Shown here piece by piece: positions 35,925 through 45,732 of a DNA stretch of 64,000 nt (positions are counted from its first letter, which is position 1; each line of letters starts with the position of its first letter). Below the pieces are notes generated by a model. That model was not told the origin of the DNA. It worked only from the letters and a program-made list of their open reading frames with translations, and searched no databases. Where the stretch lies: contig NZ_FOVD01000003.1 in the NCBI RefSeq assembly GCF_900115055.1, forward strand, positions 611,897-675,896, given 5' to 3'. Source of the stretch: Chryseobacterium oleae (GTDB lineage: Bacteria; Bacteroidota; Bacteroidia; Flavobacteriales; Weeksellaceae). Position numbers and translations under genes: made by a program.

Positions 35925-38900
35925 ATGAAAAAACAAACCCTCTTTTTCTTCCTATTTCTCATTATGGGTAATATGATGATTTTGGCACAAAGCTGCAACA
36001 TCAATGCAGGAGCCAATGCGGTCATTTGCGGCACGTCTGCAAATCTATCAGGGAGCCCGGGCGGAAGTACAGCTGGAAACCCGGTATGGACTCTTGTGTC
36101 CAAACCCTCTGGTGCACCGGACCCAGTGATTGTAACACCCTCAGGTTACAATACCAATGTTACAGGAATGACCTTTCCCGGAAATTATGTATTCCAGATT
36201 GCTCAGACCTGCACCTCAGGAACAGCAACGTCACAGGTGACCATTACGGCCCCGGGAGCTGTCTCTACTTTTACTGCAGGGCCTGACATTACCAATGTTT
36301 CTGCCAATACGGGTACTGCAACCCTAAATGCAGTAATTCCTGCAGGGTATACCGCATCGTGGACGTATTACAACATTTATAATAAAGAATATTATAATCA
36401 GACTACCACAACGAATGCCACCATGTCCAATACGACAACCGCAACTCCTACCTTAACCCTTACGAAGAAAGCCAATCATGATATTGATCCTGCTTATCGT
36501 GCGGTATTAAGAATAACATCCATCAACAATCCAAACTGTTGGTACGAAGATGATGCTGTTGTCCGGTTCATTCCCAATCCACAAATCAGTCTTCCGGCAA
36601 CCCATAACAGATGCTATCCGTCGACGGAAATCAACCGGTATATCAGTTTGAGTGGAACTTCTCCATTGTTCGCAAGCAATACAACAAACTCATCAGGAAA
36701 CCCGACATTTGGAACGACAGTTACCATCAACGTCATCAGCCAGCCGGCAGGGGGAAATATTTCATTTTATCAGCTAAGGAACAATTCAATCTATTTCAAT
36801 GGTGTCAATGTTACGGGGGCCTATGTGTTTACCATAACCGTTACCAACGCCAACGGAACATACACGACTCCTCAGATTACCTACAACTACAACGGAACAG
36901 ATCCCAGGCTCGTTAGCTTTATTGATTCCACATATCCTGAACAAATGCAATCTTACTATTCAAGCGGTAGTGGAGGTGCCGTGTATTGTAATAAGGCAGG
37001 GACAACAGCACCGATTACCATTTATTTTAAAATTGATCCCGCAGACCCTGCAACACTTATTACCACAGTTGGTAATTCAGGGATAGCCCCTCCTGGAGGA
37101 AATCCTGCTTTGGTTTTGAACGGAGCCGGGACCATGAACAGGAATGTAGTGGTAACACCACCTACCGGAGGTTGGAGAGTGGGAACCTACATCGTTAATT
37201 TATCGATCAAAAGTGGCACCTGCGGCAATAGCCAGGATTATTATATTCATATTTCAGATGGTAGCCGCCCCAATGTGGCTGTACCTAATACGACAATATG
37301 TTATACAGGGTCAGGTGTTGTTACGGCGACAGTTCCTTTACCTGCTGTATATCAGGGAGTGGTTAATACCAGTTACTTTCAGGGATTTTCCGGCAGCTAT
37401 AACTTTACTTTGGTTTCCAAGCCAGCCGGAGCTGCCAATCCTGTTTACGAAGCCAGTAATCTCAGAACATTTACAAATACCTCTACCACGATAAGTAACC
37501 TGGATAAGCAGGGAGAGTATGTGTTTAAGATAAAGGCTGCCTCTAATGCAGGTGGAGTGGATCCAAGATTTCTGGATCAAGAATATGCCTGCTCAGGAAC
37601 TTCTCCGGAGGGTACATTTTCCATATTCGTATCCCCACAGGTCAATGCCAATGCAGGATCCGGTCAAACCTTGGGAATAGGAGTTTCACAAGCCTCTCTC
37701 AACGGGAATAATCCGGGAACGTCATCCACAGGTTTATGGACTTTGGTTTCAAAACCAGCCGGAGCTCCGGATCCGGTGATAGTCAACCCATCCCTATATA
37801 ATACCAATGTGACAGGACTTACCGGTTCAGGAACCTATACTTTCAGATGGACTGTTACCACCGGTACCTGTACAAGTACCAGCGATCTTACCATTACCGT
37901 TGTAGCTCCTGGCCCCGGTGGAGTGCAGGGAGCCAGTTTTTGGGTGAAATCAGATGATGCAGGAACTATTGCGACAGCATGGAAGGACCAATCTGCATTT
38001 GCCGACCCTATTCCGAATGTGGGTGGGGTGATATTATCTCCGGCAGACAGAAACCATAATTTCAATCCTTACACTACCGGCTATACCACTTCTAAATTCT
38101 TTTATAATGCAGCTTCTGTAATGAATCCTACCAATGGAGAGCTGCCTGATATATCCCATTCCATTTTTTCAGCAGTAAGGCCTGTTACAGCAGGAACCGG
38201 ACGTATTACAGGAATTGATGATGATGTAACCTATGCCTCTGAACCTGCGGCATCGATTGCCAATGGAAAACCAAGACATTATGAATATTATAATGTTACC
38301 ACTTCAACAGATTTTTCTACCACTTTCAATATAGGTTCATCCAACGTTTTCTCGACGATAGCCAATAATTCTGTTGCCAACGGAGGATCTGCTGCCTCAT
38401 CGGGAGGAGAAAAAAGATTAGGTCTGAATGGCACTTACGAAACAACTTCATTTACCGGATCTAATAAATTTCAGCTTTACGGCCGCAACCTAAGGGTAGG
38501 TCATGCCGGTTGGGATGCAGCCGGTGCTTTCCCTGGAGATATTATGGAAATTTTATGGTTCAAACGTGCCTTAACAGCAAATGAACAGTCGAGGGTAAAT
38601 TCTTATCTGGCCGTAAAGAATGGGGTTACATTGAACGAGAATTATCTATCCACAGCAAGCGATGTGATATGGGACAGAACCATTAATACTGGTTACAACA
38701 ATAATATTTTTGGTCTTGCCAAGGATGATCTTACCTTATTACATCAAAAGCAATCTGGAAGTACAAATAGCGGACAAAAGCTTGTCATTTCCACAACAGC
38801 ATTTGCGGATAGCAATGCAGCCAACAGCATAGGTTTAGCCAATGATATGCAATTCCTGATGACAGGAGACAATGGTTTGGAACAAAGCCTTAAAACACCA

Positions 38901-41900
38901 TTGTCTTACACAAGCGGTTCTAATGGTTTGGTTAACTACCGTTTTGAATCTATCTGGAAAGTGCAGAATTCAGGAAGTGTGGGTACGGTAACGGTTGCAT
39001 GGCCTAAAGGAGTGAAGAACCTATATCTGGTACAATCTTTTGATGCCATTTTTGACGGAACAGATATGTTTATCCCAATGACTGCAGAAGTAACTGTAAA
39101 TGGGACGGTATATAACACCGCTAATGTAACATTAGCCAACGGGCGGCTGTTCACTTTTGCAGGATATGTATACGCTCCCGGAGGAGTTGCCGGATCAGAT
39201 TTCTGGATCAGATCCGATGATGCAGGAAACATCGCAACAGCATGGAAAGACAATTCCATCAACGCCAATGATATTCCTGCTGTGGGTACATGGACCCTTT
39301 CTTCAGCAGATAAAGATCATAACTTCCATCCGTACACGACAGGATATAGTGCTTCGAAATTATTTTACAATAATGCTTCAACATTGAATCCTACGACTGG
39401 CGAATTGCCCAATATATCTCATTCCATTTTCTCAGCAGTAAGACCTACTGCGGCAGGAACCGGACGTATTACAGGAATTGATGATGATGCAACCTATGCT
39501 TCTGAACCTGCGGCATCGATTGCCAATGGAAAGCCAAGACATTATGAATTTTATAATATTACCACCTCAACAGATTTTTCTACAGCTTTCAATATAGGTG
39601 CATCCAATGTTTTCTCGACGATAACCAATAATTCTGTTGCCAATGGAGGGACATCCTCTTTTTCAGGAGGAGAAAAAAGATTGGGATTGAATGGTGATTA
39701 TGAAGCAACTACATTCAACAACATCAATAAATTCCAGCTTTACGGCCGCAACCTAAGGGTAGGTCATGCCGGATGGGATGCCGCCGGTGCGTTCCCTGGA
39801 GACATTATGGAGGTTATTTGGTACAAACGTGCTCTGACACCTAATGAACAGTCAAGAATCAACTCTTATCTGGCTGTAAAGAACGGGGTTACCCTGAGTG
39901 AAAATTATCTTTCCACAGAAAGCAACTTGGTATGGGATAGAACTGGAAATACCGGATACAACAACAATATCTTCGGTATTGCAAAAGATGAGGTCACTGT
40001 ATTGAACCAAAAGCAGTCAGGAAGTATCAACAATAGTCAAAAGCTTGTGATCTCTACAACCGGACTTGCCGATAATAATGCAGCCAACAATACAGATCTA
40101 CCAGGCAATCAGCAATTCTTAATGGTTGGAGACAACAATTTGAAACAGGGACTGAAAACGGCTCTGGCTTATACCAATGGTACCAACGGAGAAACGAATT
40201 TCCGTTTTGAAGCGATCTGGAAAGCACAGAACACAGGAAATGTAGGACAGGTAACCGTTGCCTGGCCAAAGGGAATCAAAAACCTATATCTGGTACAATC
40301 TCAGGACGAAACATTCGATACAACGGATAATTTTACTCCAATGACTACGGAAGTTTCTATAAATGGGGTGATGTACAAAACAGCCAACGTAACCTTAAGC
40401 AATGGGCAGTTTTTCACTTTTGCAGGTTTCGGACTTGCTCCGGGTGGAGTTGTGAATAACCTTTCTTATTGGTATAGGGCTGATAAAGACGCTGCCAACA
40501 CGGGAGATGGAACAGATATTACGGCATGGACAGACCAGTTCTCAGGAACCACTTCAGCACAATTGGGAACCAATGCCCTGCCAAAATTCAAGTTAGGTGC
40601 TGCCAATTATTTCAACTTCAATCCAGGGGTCAGCTTTACGGCAAATACTCAAACCATTGGAAATACATCAGTAAGAACCTTTGGCAACAATACCTATGAT
40701 GTCTTTATCCTGACCAAAGAAGGACTGTCAAACCCTGGCAGTAATGGAAGGATATTCAGCTCTTTACTGGATAATTCTAAATTAACTGGAAGCATCAACT
40801 ATTGGGATGGTTTTGGTGATATGTATGACAGCAGAACAGAAAGAGTGAGAGCTGATGAGGGATATAGATATCTTGCTAACCCTGGAGGAACGAGGTCAAC
40901 AACGATTCCAAGCATTGTATATCACAATCTGTTAAATACCACTACCGGTAAAGGAATCAACGGAGGTATTGTTTCCATGAGCGGAGCACATACTTCCATA
41001 GGCTTTCTAAACGGAGGACATACCTTCGGTTCTACACAAATAGGCTCCAATGGAAGTGATAATGGAGGTTTTGTCGGAAACCTGGGAGAAACGATTGTGT
41101 ATGGAGAAGGTAACCTTACAACTTCGGAAAGACGAAGAGTAGATTCGTATCTTGCTATTAAATATGGTATTACGCTGGGACAAGTAAATACTGACCATTA
41201 CCTGAATACAGATGGAAATACAGTATGGAATGGAGCAGCCAATACTACGTTCAACAATAATATCTTTGGAATATCTCGTGACGATATTGAAATGTTGGAA
41301 CAAAAAGTATCGAAAAGTGTCAATGCGGGGACGGTTCTTACCATTGCTACAATCAATGATTTTGCTTCTCCGAACCAACTTGCAGCACGAACAGGATTTA
41401 CAAGTGATAAAACATATTTCCTTCTGGGGGATAACAATGTTACAGCAACCCCGCTTGTCAACATCACGATTGCCGGAAATACACTGCAGAGAATCCAGAG
41501 AACATGGTTATCTCAACGTTCAAATACTTCTGGAGGTCTATACTTTGAGGCAGACCTTTCAGCCTATGGAGTGACATTCTCAGCCGGAAACAACATTAAA
41601 ATGATTGTAGCAGATGATGCAGCTTTCACAATAAATGTAAAAACAATCAACGGAATATTTACAGCTGGCAGATGGGTATTTATGAATGATTTCAACGCTG
41701 ATAATACCGTAAGATATATAACATTTGCTGAAGGAAAAACCTCCTGTTATAAACCGGGTGCTATTGCTACCACCGGCAATCCGGCATTACCTACAAAAGT
41801 AGGAATTACCGCTCTTGGAAGAGCTGGCGCCGGAAGTACTGACAACTGGCCAATGGTAAGAAAAGGGGGCTGGCTGGTGTTGGAAGCAAAAACCAAAGGT

Positions 41901-42098
41901 TTTGTTCCAAACAGAGTAAAGTTCAATGCATCCAACCAACCTGTTGCTGCAGATGGGATAACTCCTGTTATCACAGTTCCTGTAGAGGGGATGATGGTGT
42001 ATGATATGACCAACAAATGCATGAAGATGTACACCCTTAAGGAAGGTGATGCAACCATGGCTTGGCACTGTATCTCCACACAGACTTGTCCTGATTAG
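35925..42098 (+). CDS. Giant secreted/surface protein with three repeated LamG-like modules
   Basis: 2057 residues. A signal peptide (FFFLFLIMGNMMILAQ) precedes Ig/PKD-like segments: WTLVSKPSGAPDPVIVTPSG near 45 and the near copy WTLVSKPAGAPDPVIVNPS near 605. Three modules of about 421 residues start near 665, 1086 and 1507 (FWVKSDDAG, FWIRSDDAG, YWYRADKD). Each contains a lectin-like fold and the tail motif YNNNIFGxxKDD (NNNIFGISRDD in the third), as in the DUF8202-type proteins I recall. The protein ends in the YD...W module shared with its neighbour, not a classical T9SS tail. An adhesin or sugar-binding role is inferred. Thr/Asn/Gly richness fits the cell surface. Confidence 0.85.
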   Translation: MKKQTLFFFLFLIMGNMMILAQSCNINAGANAVICGTSANLSGSPGGSTAGNPVWTLVSKPSGAPDPVIVTPSGYNTNVTGMTFPGNYVFQIAQTCTSGTATSQVTITAPGAVSTFTAGPDITNVSANTGTATLNAVIPAGYTASWTYYNIYNKEYYNQTTTTNATMSNTTTATPTLTLTKKANHDIDPAYRAVLRITSINNPNCWYEDDAVVRFIPNPQISLPATHNRCYPSTEINRYISLSGTSPLFASNTTNSSGNPTFGTTVTINVISQPAGGNISFYQLRNNSIYFNGVNVTGAYVFTITVTNANGTYTTPQITYNYNGTDPRLVSFIDSTYPEQMQSYYSSGSGGAVYCNKAGTTAPITIYFKIDPADPATLITTVGNSGIAPPGGNPALVLNGAGTMNRNVVVTPPTGGWRVGTYIVNLSIKSGTCGNSQDYYIHISDGSRPNVAVPNTTICYTGSGVVTATVPLPAVYQGVVNTSYFQGFSGSYNFTLVSKPAGAANPVYEASNLRTFTNTSTTISNLDKQGEYVFKIKAASNAGGVDPRFLDQEYACSGTSPEGTFSIFVSPQVNANAGSGQTLGIGVSQASLNGNNPGTSSTGLWTLVSKPAGAPDPVIVNPSLYNTNVTGLTGSGTYTFRWTVTTGTCTSTSDLTITVVAPGPGGVQGASFWVKSDDAGTIATAWKDQSAFADPIPNVGGVILSPADRNHNFNPYTTGYTTSKFFYNAASVMNPTNGELPDISHSIFSAVRPVTAGTGRITGIDDDVTYASEPAASIANGKPRHYEYYNVTTSTDFSTTFNIGSSNVFSTIANNSVANGGSAASSGGEKRLGLNGTYETTSFTGSNKFQLYGRNLRVGHAGWDAAGAFPGDIMEILWFKRALTANEQSRVNSYLAVKNGVTLNENYLSTASDVIWDRTINTGYNNNIFGLAKDDLTLLHQKQSGSTNSGQKLVISTTAFADSNAANSIGLANDMQFLMTGDNGLEQSLKTPLSYTSGSNGLVNYRFESIWKVQNSGSVGTVTVAWPKGVKNLYLVQSFDAIFDGTDMFIPMTAEVTVNGTVYNTANVTLANGRLFTFAGYVYAPGGVAGSDFWIRSDDAGNIATAWKDNSINANDIPAVGTWTLSSADKDHNFHPYTTGYSASKLFYNNASTLNPTTGELPNISHSIFSAVRPTAAGTGRITGIDDDATYASEPAASIANGKPRHYEFYNITTSTDFSTAFNIGASNVFSTITNNSVANGGTSSFSGGEKRLGLNGDYEATTFNNINKFQLYGRNLRVGHAGWDAAGAFPGDIMEVIWYKRALTPNEQSRINSYLAVKNGVTLSENYLSTESNLVWDRTGNTGYNNNIFGIAKDEVTVLNQKQSGSINNSQKLVISTTGLADNNAANNTDLPGNQQFLMVGDNNLKQGLKTALAYTNGTNGETNFRFEAIWKAQNTGNVGQVTVAWPKGIKNLYLVQSQDETFDTTDNFTPMTTEVSINGVMYKTANVTLSNGQFFTFAGFGLAPGGVVNNLSYWYRADKDAANTGDGTDITAWTDQFSGTTSAQLGTNALPKFKLGAANYFNFNPGVSFTANTQTIGNTSVRTFGNNTYDVFILTKEGLSNPGSNGRIFSSLLDNSKLTGSINYWDGFGDMYDSRTERVRADEGYRYLANPGGTRSTTIPSIVYHNLLNTTTGKGINGGIVSMSGAHTSIGFLNGGHTFGSTQIGSNGSDNGGFVGNLGETIVYGEGNLTTSERRRVDSYLAIKYGITLGQVNTDHYLNTDGNTVWNGAANTTFNNNIFGISRDDIEMLEQKVSKSVNAGTVLTIATINDFASPNQLAARTGFTSDKTYFLLGDNNVTATPLVNITIAGNTLQRIQRTWLSQRSNTSGGLYFEADLSAYGVTFSAGNNIKMIVADDAAFTINVKTINGIFTAGRWVFMNDFNADNTVRYITFAEGKTSCYKPGAIATTGNPALPTKVGITALGRAGAGSTDNWPMVRKGGWLVLEAKTKGFVPNRVKFNASNQPVAADGITPVITVPVEGMMVYDMTNKCMKMYTLKEGDATMAWHCISTQTCPD
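37921..40440 (+). repeat. Tandem DNA repeat inside the giant gene
   Basis: Units 1 and 2 (about 37921-39180 and 39182-40440) are offset by 1263 bp, exactly 421 codons, and share long identical runs such as TTTACGGCCGCAACCTAAGG at 38477 and 39740. Unit 3 is much more diverged. Unit number could change by recombination. Confidence 0.85.
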
Positions 42099-42429
42099 AA
42101 AAGTACAGGTTCAATAATTGATAGAAACTTAGCTCCGGAAAGTATTGTACGGAACGGGGCTAAGACTATCAATTTTAGTCTATTAATTGCAGTCCACTGT
42201 GATGTATTATATAATAAAAAACTAAGTAATACCATGATACAATGAGCAATAAAGCATTTTATATTCTTACAACGTTCTAGTCATGAAAATCCCATCACGA
42301 TAAAAAATTTACACTAATATCATATCAACAATATTCTATTAGTAGGGAATTTATGAAACCAATATCATCCAATTATTGATTTATAACATAATAATGTCCT
42401 TCCCTCTCCTATTAAAATTAATACTGCTT

Positions 42430-42852
42430 ATGACTACCAATTTTAGAAATATTCATATTGGAAAGTTCATTCAGTTGCGCGTTAAGGAAAGCAAAATTGA
42501 CTTAACCCGGATCTGCAACTTTATGAAATGTACAGAAATTGAAATCAACGAAATGTACCTACAGGAAGACCTATCCACTAGTATATTACTGAGATGGAGC
42601 AAACTGCTTGAATATGATTTCTTCAGACTATATTCACAGCATTTGATACTCTATGCCCCACCTTCTGCTTCAATCCGGGAATCCATTGTCTCAAAACTGC
42701 CTCGCTTTAGGAAGAACATCTATACCCGGGAAATGATAGATTTTATTATGGAGCTCATAGAGAAGCAAGAAAAGACCAAGCGGCAAATTACTGCTGAATA
42801 TGGGATTCCTTATACCACTTTATGCAAGTGGGTAGCAAAAAATAATAAATAA
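42430..42852 (+). CDS. HTH protein, transposase-like partner 1 (common in Chryseobacterium)
   Basis: 140 residues from the ATG at 42430 (MTTNFRNIHIGKFIQLRV, the usual family start; the frame is open from 42376). The first part (VKESKIDLTRICNFMKCTE) resembles an XRE-type HTH, followed by LLRWSKLLEYDFFRLYSQHL. The C-terminus has a second HTH of transposase type (RQITAEYGIPYTTLCKWVAK). I know this as a frequent Chryseobacterium family of unclear role. It is 15 bp before a partner with a similar C-terminal HTH, and both lie just inside the right direct repeat. Confidence 0.7.
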   Translation: MTTNFRNIHIGKFIQLRVKESKIDLTRICNFMKCTEIEINEMYLQEDLSTSILLRWSKLLEYDFFRLYSQHLILYAPPSASIRESIVSKLPRFRKNIYTREMIDFIMELIEKQEKTKRQITAEYGIPYTTLCKWVAKNNK

Positions 42853-42867
42853 CATCATCAAACAGAA

Positions 42868-43194
42868 ATGGAAAAACAGAATCAACCAAATTATAAACTG
42901 ATCTATTCAGACATCATTGAACGAAAATTCCCTCATAAGAAAGCAGAATGCGAAAAGTTATTAGAAAAAAAAATACTTTCCACTATGGACATTCTGGAAC
43001 TGAATAACAGAATTTTTGGTGCCAAAAATCAAGATTCAAAAAAGATGAATCAAAAACTTCGCTCTTACAATAAAACAGATATAATACGCATTCTTGATTA
43101 CCAGAAAAATCATAGAATGAACAATATTCAGGTAGCGGAGCACTTTGGATTAAGCAAAAACTCGATGACCAAATGGAGAAGGATGTTTCAATAG
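42868..43194 (+). CDS. HTH protein, transposase-like partner 2
   Basis: 108 residues. An N-terminal helical part (YSDIIERKFPHKKAECEKLL) leads to a C-terminal HTH (NIQVAEHFGLSKNSMTKWRR) like those at the start of IS3-type OrfA proteins. No catalytic domain follows, so it is not a transposase by itself. Paired with the gene 15 bp upstream; this pair recurs in Chryseobacterium. A DNA-binding role is inferred. Confidence 0.7.
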   Translation: MEKQNQPNYKLIYSDIIERKFPHKKAECEKLLEKKILSTMDILELNNRIFGAKNQDSKKMNQKLRSYNKTDIIRILDYQKNHRMNNIQVAEHFGLSKNSMTKWRRMFQ

Positions 43195-43595
43195 TATGCA
43201 AAATATCAATTCCTTGCACATCCCTATGCTAACACTTATGTTAATCTCCTTATTGAGCGTTGAGGCTTTCTGGATGATCTTGAACCAGCTAAGATCAATA
43301 TCCGGTCTTTCTTTTTCAATGACAGGTAATGGCGAATTTGAGCGGAATCGATCATAAATCCCATCCTTTAACGTAGGAACTTTATGACCTACAAGAACAA
43401 TACTTGTCTGTTCGGATTGGTAGTGTCCATTGTTATATGATTTTTTTTGTTTACAATTAAAGTATTTGAATCAAGAGATTTTTGATATGCATCATCATCA
43501 AAACTGTCTGTTATCGCTTTTGAATAAAGTCCCTGCCGTTGTCAATATTTTAATAATGCTCATTCTTTTTTATTTTCTACCACAAAGTTCATAAC
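43195..43595 (-). pseudogene. Degenerate coding remnant of unknown family
   Basis: Minus-strand frames read as fragments of one former protein: MSIIKILTTAGTLFKS (near 43590), then SFDDDAYQKSLDSNTLIVNK to NPNRQVLFL and a stop, and in a shifted frame VGHKVPTLKDGIYDRF, PVIEKERPDIDLSWFKIIQK. At least two frameshifts. I do not recognise the family. Unlike chance frames, the pieces join in order. Confidence 0.45.
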
Positions 43596-44228
43596 TATGA
43601 ACACAACTGAAGTAGCTAAATTAAGGTAAGTTATAACAGAATCTCTGTTTTTCAGTAACAGTTAGAAACTCAATTGGAAAGGTTTAGAAAAAAAGGAAAT
43701 GTAAAGAATTATCCTGATGCATACTCTTTTTATAAGCTACATTAAAGTTGGTTTATTACCAACTTCAATGTTATATATATATTTTACTATCCGAAAAGTC
43801 CGAAAACTTAATAAAATCAACATGCCAAGAAGATTCGAACTTGAAGTATTAAATCTGAAATACTAAGCCTCCTAAAATTAGAAATGGCTTATCCATATTA
43901 CTGCGAAATATCTTTATTACTCCTTTGCTAACAAATGATTTATAGAAATTAATTTATCAAGATCATTTAAAAAATCGTTCGAATTTACTCTTGGTGGGGT
44001 CGATGTTTATATCAACATTAATAATTGTCTATAAGATAGGATTAATAAAGAAAAACCTCTCAATACTATTTGATTATTGAAGCCCAATACCAAAAAATCT
44101 TTTCGTATTTTACAACGAAAAGACCCTTCCGATCAAAGAGAGGGGCTGGTCTTTTCGCTCGAAAATTTCACAAAGGAACGGCAATTTTTAATCGCTGTTC
44201 TCTTTGCATTATTTGTATGTAAAAACAC
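43596..44228. other. Gap including the left part of direct repeat copy 2
   Basis: The left half (43596-44006) has no protein-like frame. The right half is the repeat region with hairpins equivalent to those at 29253 and 29311. Confidence 0.45.
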
Positions 44229-44696
<468 letters not shown>

Positions 44697-45149
44697 CTTT
44701 TTTGCTCTGAGTACGGCAGAGACTGATATTTCCCGTACTTAATTAGTGACTTTTTTTCCACATTTTCTCCTTCCTTACTAAAGCATTCATAAGGGTTCTC
44801 TAAATATTTTTCAAAAGCAAAACCGGAAAAAAGAAAGCAGATAATTTAAGTGGACAATGTGGAAAACCAAAAGGAAACGGAATAATTGGAGGGCACCTTT
44901 AGGGTGGAAACCGTTTATGCCGTAGTCTTATGGGTAGAGATAAAAGATGGCTAGCTGCTATACCGTAGCTCCCTTTTTACCGGTTGACGACGAAAAATTC
45001 TCTATCCGAAAATAGTATTATAGTCTAATTTTAAAGGTATCTCACATTACAATTTTGATTCTAAAATCCAGAAAATAGTAGTCATACTATTCCTAATTCC
45101 GACAGAATAATTATTCGACAATATAATTTCCCAAATTCACACAAAAAAA

Positions 45150-45416
45150 ATGGAACAAATTACAAGAGATCACTTAAGACAGCTAAGATTAGAAATAGTA
45201 AGTGACATAAAAAAAATATTAAGTATGAAAGGGACCGATAAGCAGGAATTTGATATTGATTGGCTACGCAGCAAAGCTATAAGGCGAATAATGAATATAT
45301 CTCCCGCTACTCTTCAGAATTTGCGGATAACAGGGAAAATACGTTTTCGTAAAGTAATGGGCTCATATTATTACAGCAGAACCGATTTACTTAAATTATT
45401 CGAAGATGGAAAATAA
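45150..45416 (+). CDS. Excisionase-like helix-turn-helix protein
   Basis: 88 residues. An N-terminal helix (DHLRQLRLEIVSDIKKIL) leads to a MerR/HTH_17-like domain: WLRSKAIRRIMNISPATLQN, then IRFRKVMGSYYYSRTDLLKL, the wing-type ending of Xis-like proteins. It overlaps the next gene by 11 bp and lies near the integrase. In Bacteroidota ICEs such proteins guide excision or regulate tra genes; the exact role here is inferred. Confidence 0.75.
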   Translation: MEQITRDHLRQLRLEIVSDIKKILSMKGTDKQEFDIDWLRSKAIRRIMNISPATLQNLRITGKIRFRKVMGSYYYSRTDLLKLFEDGK

Positions 45417-45696
45417 TGCAGTCTATTGGTTAAATTTCATAAAAATGGCATCAAATGATTCCAGACTAAATGTGTGGCATATGGCTCTTATTCTTGCTTT
45501 AGTGCAGCTCGCCTATTCACAAGATGAGCGTAACATTATAAGGGTAAGCAGAAGCAGACTGATGTCACTTTCGCATATCAATACTTTTCCTACCTATCAC
45601 AAATATTTTAAACAGATCCAAGATCTTGGTTATATAAAATATATTCCTAATTATCACCCTGGATATCGTAGTACTGTTGAATTTTTATTGCCATGA
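45406..45696 (+). CDS. Small mobile-element protein of unknown function
   Basis: 96 residues. It has the look of a winged-helix DNA-binding protein (HMALILALVQLAYSQ; VSRSRLMSLSHINTFPTYHK; IQDLGYIKYIPNYHPGYRST). It overlaps the excisionase-like gene by 11 bp, so the two are coupled. I recall this pair near integrases in flavobacterial ICEs, but its role is unknown. It is convergent with the integrase gene. Confidence 0.65.
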   Translation: MENNAVYWLNFIKMASNDSRLNVWHMALILALVQLAYSQDERNIIRVSRSRLMSLSHINTFPTYHKYFKQIQDLGYIKYIPNYHPGYRSTVEFLLP

Positions 45697-45732
45697 AGCC
45701 ATACTTTCTCTTATGTAGATGCTAAAATATTT

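Noticed and set aside
41007..42079. Minus-strand frames of about 90-120 codons under the giant gene
   Set aside because: They are produced by the Thr/Asn/Gly-rich codon use of the plus-strand gene; no start context or family pattern.
43828..43848. GATTCGAAC near 43832 as a second att copy of the tRNA-Ser end
   Set aside because: Only 9 bases match the T-loop region; the acceptor-arm sequence GGAGAGAGAG next to it is absent.
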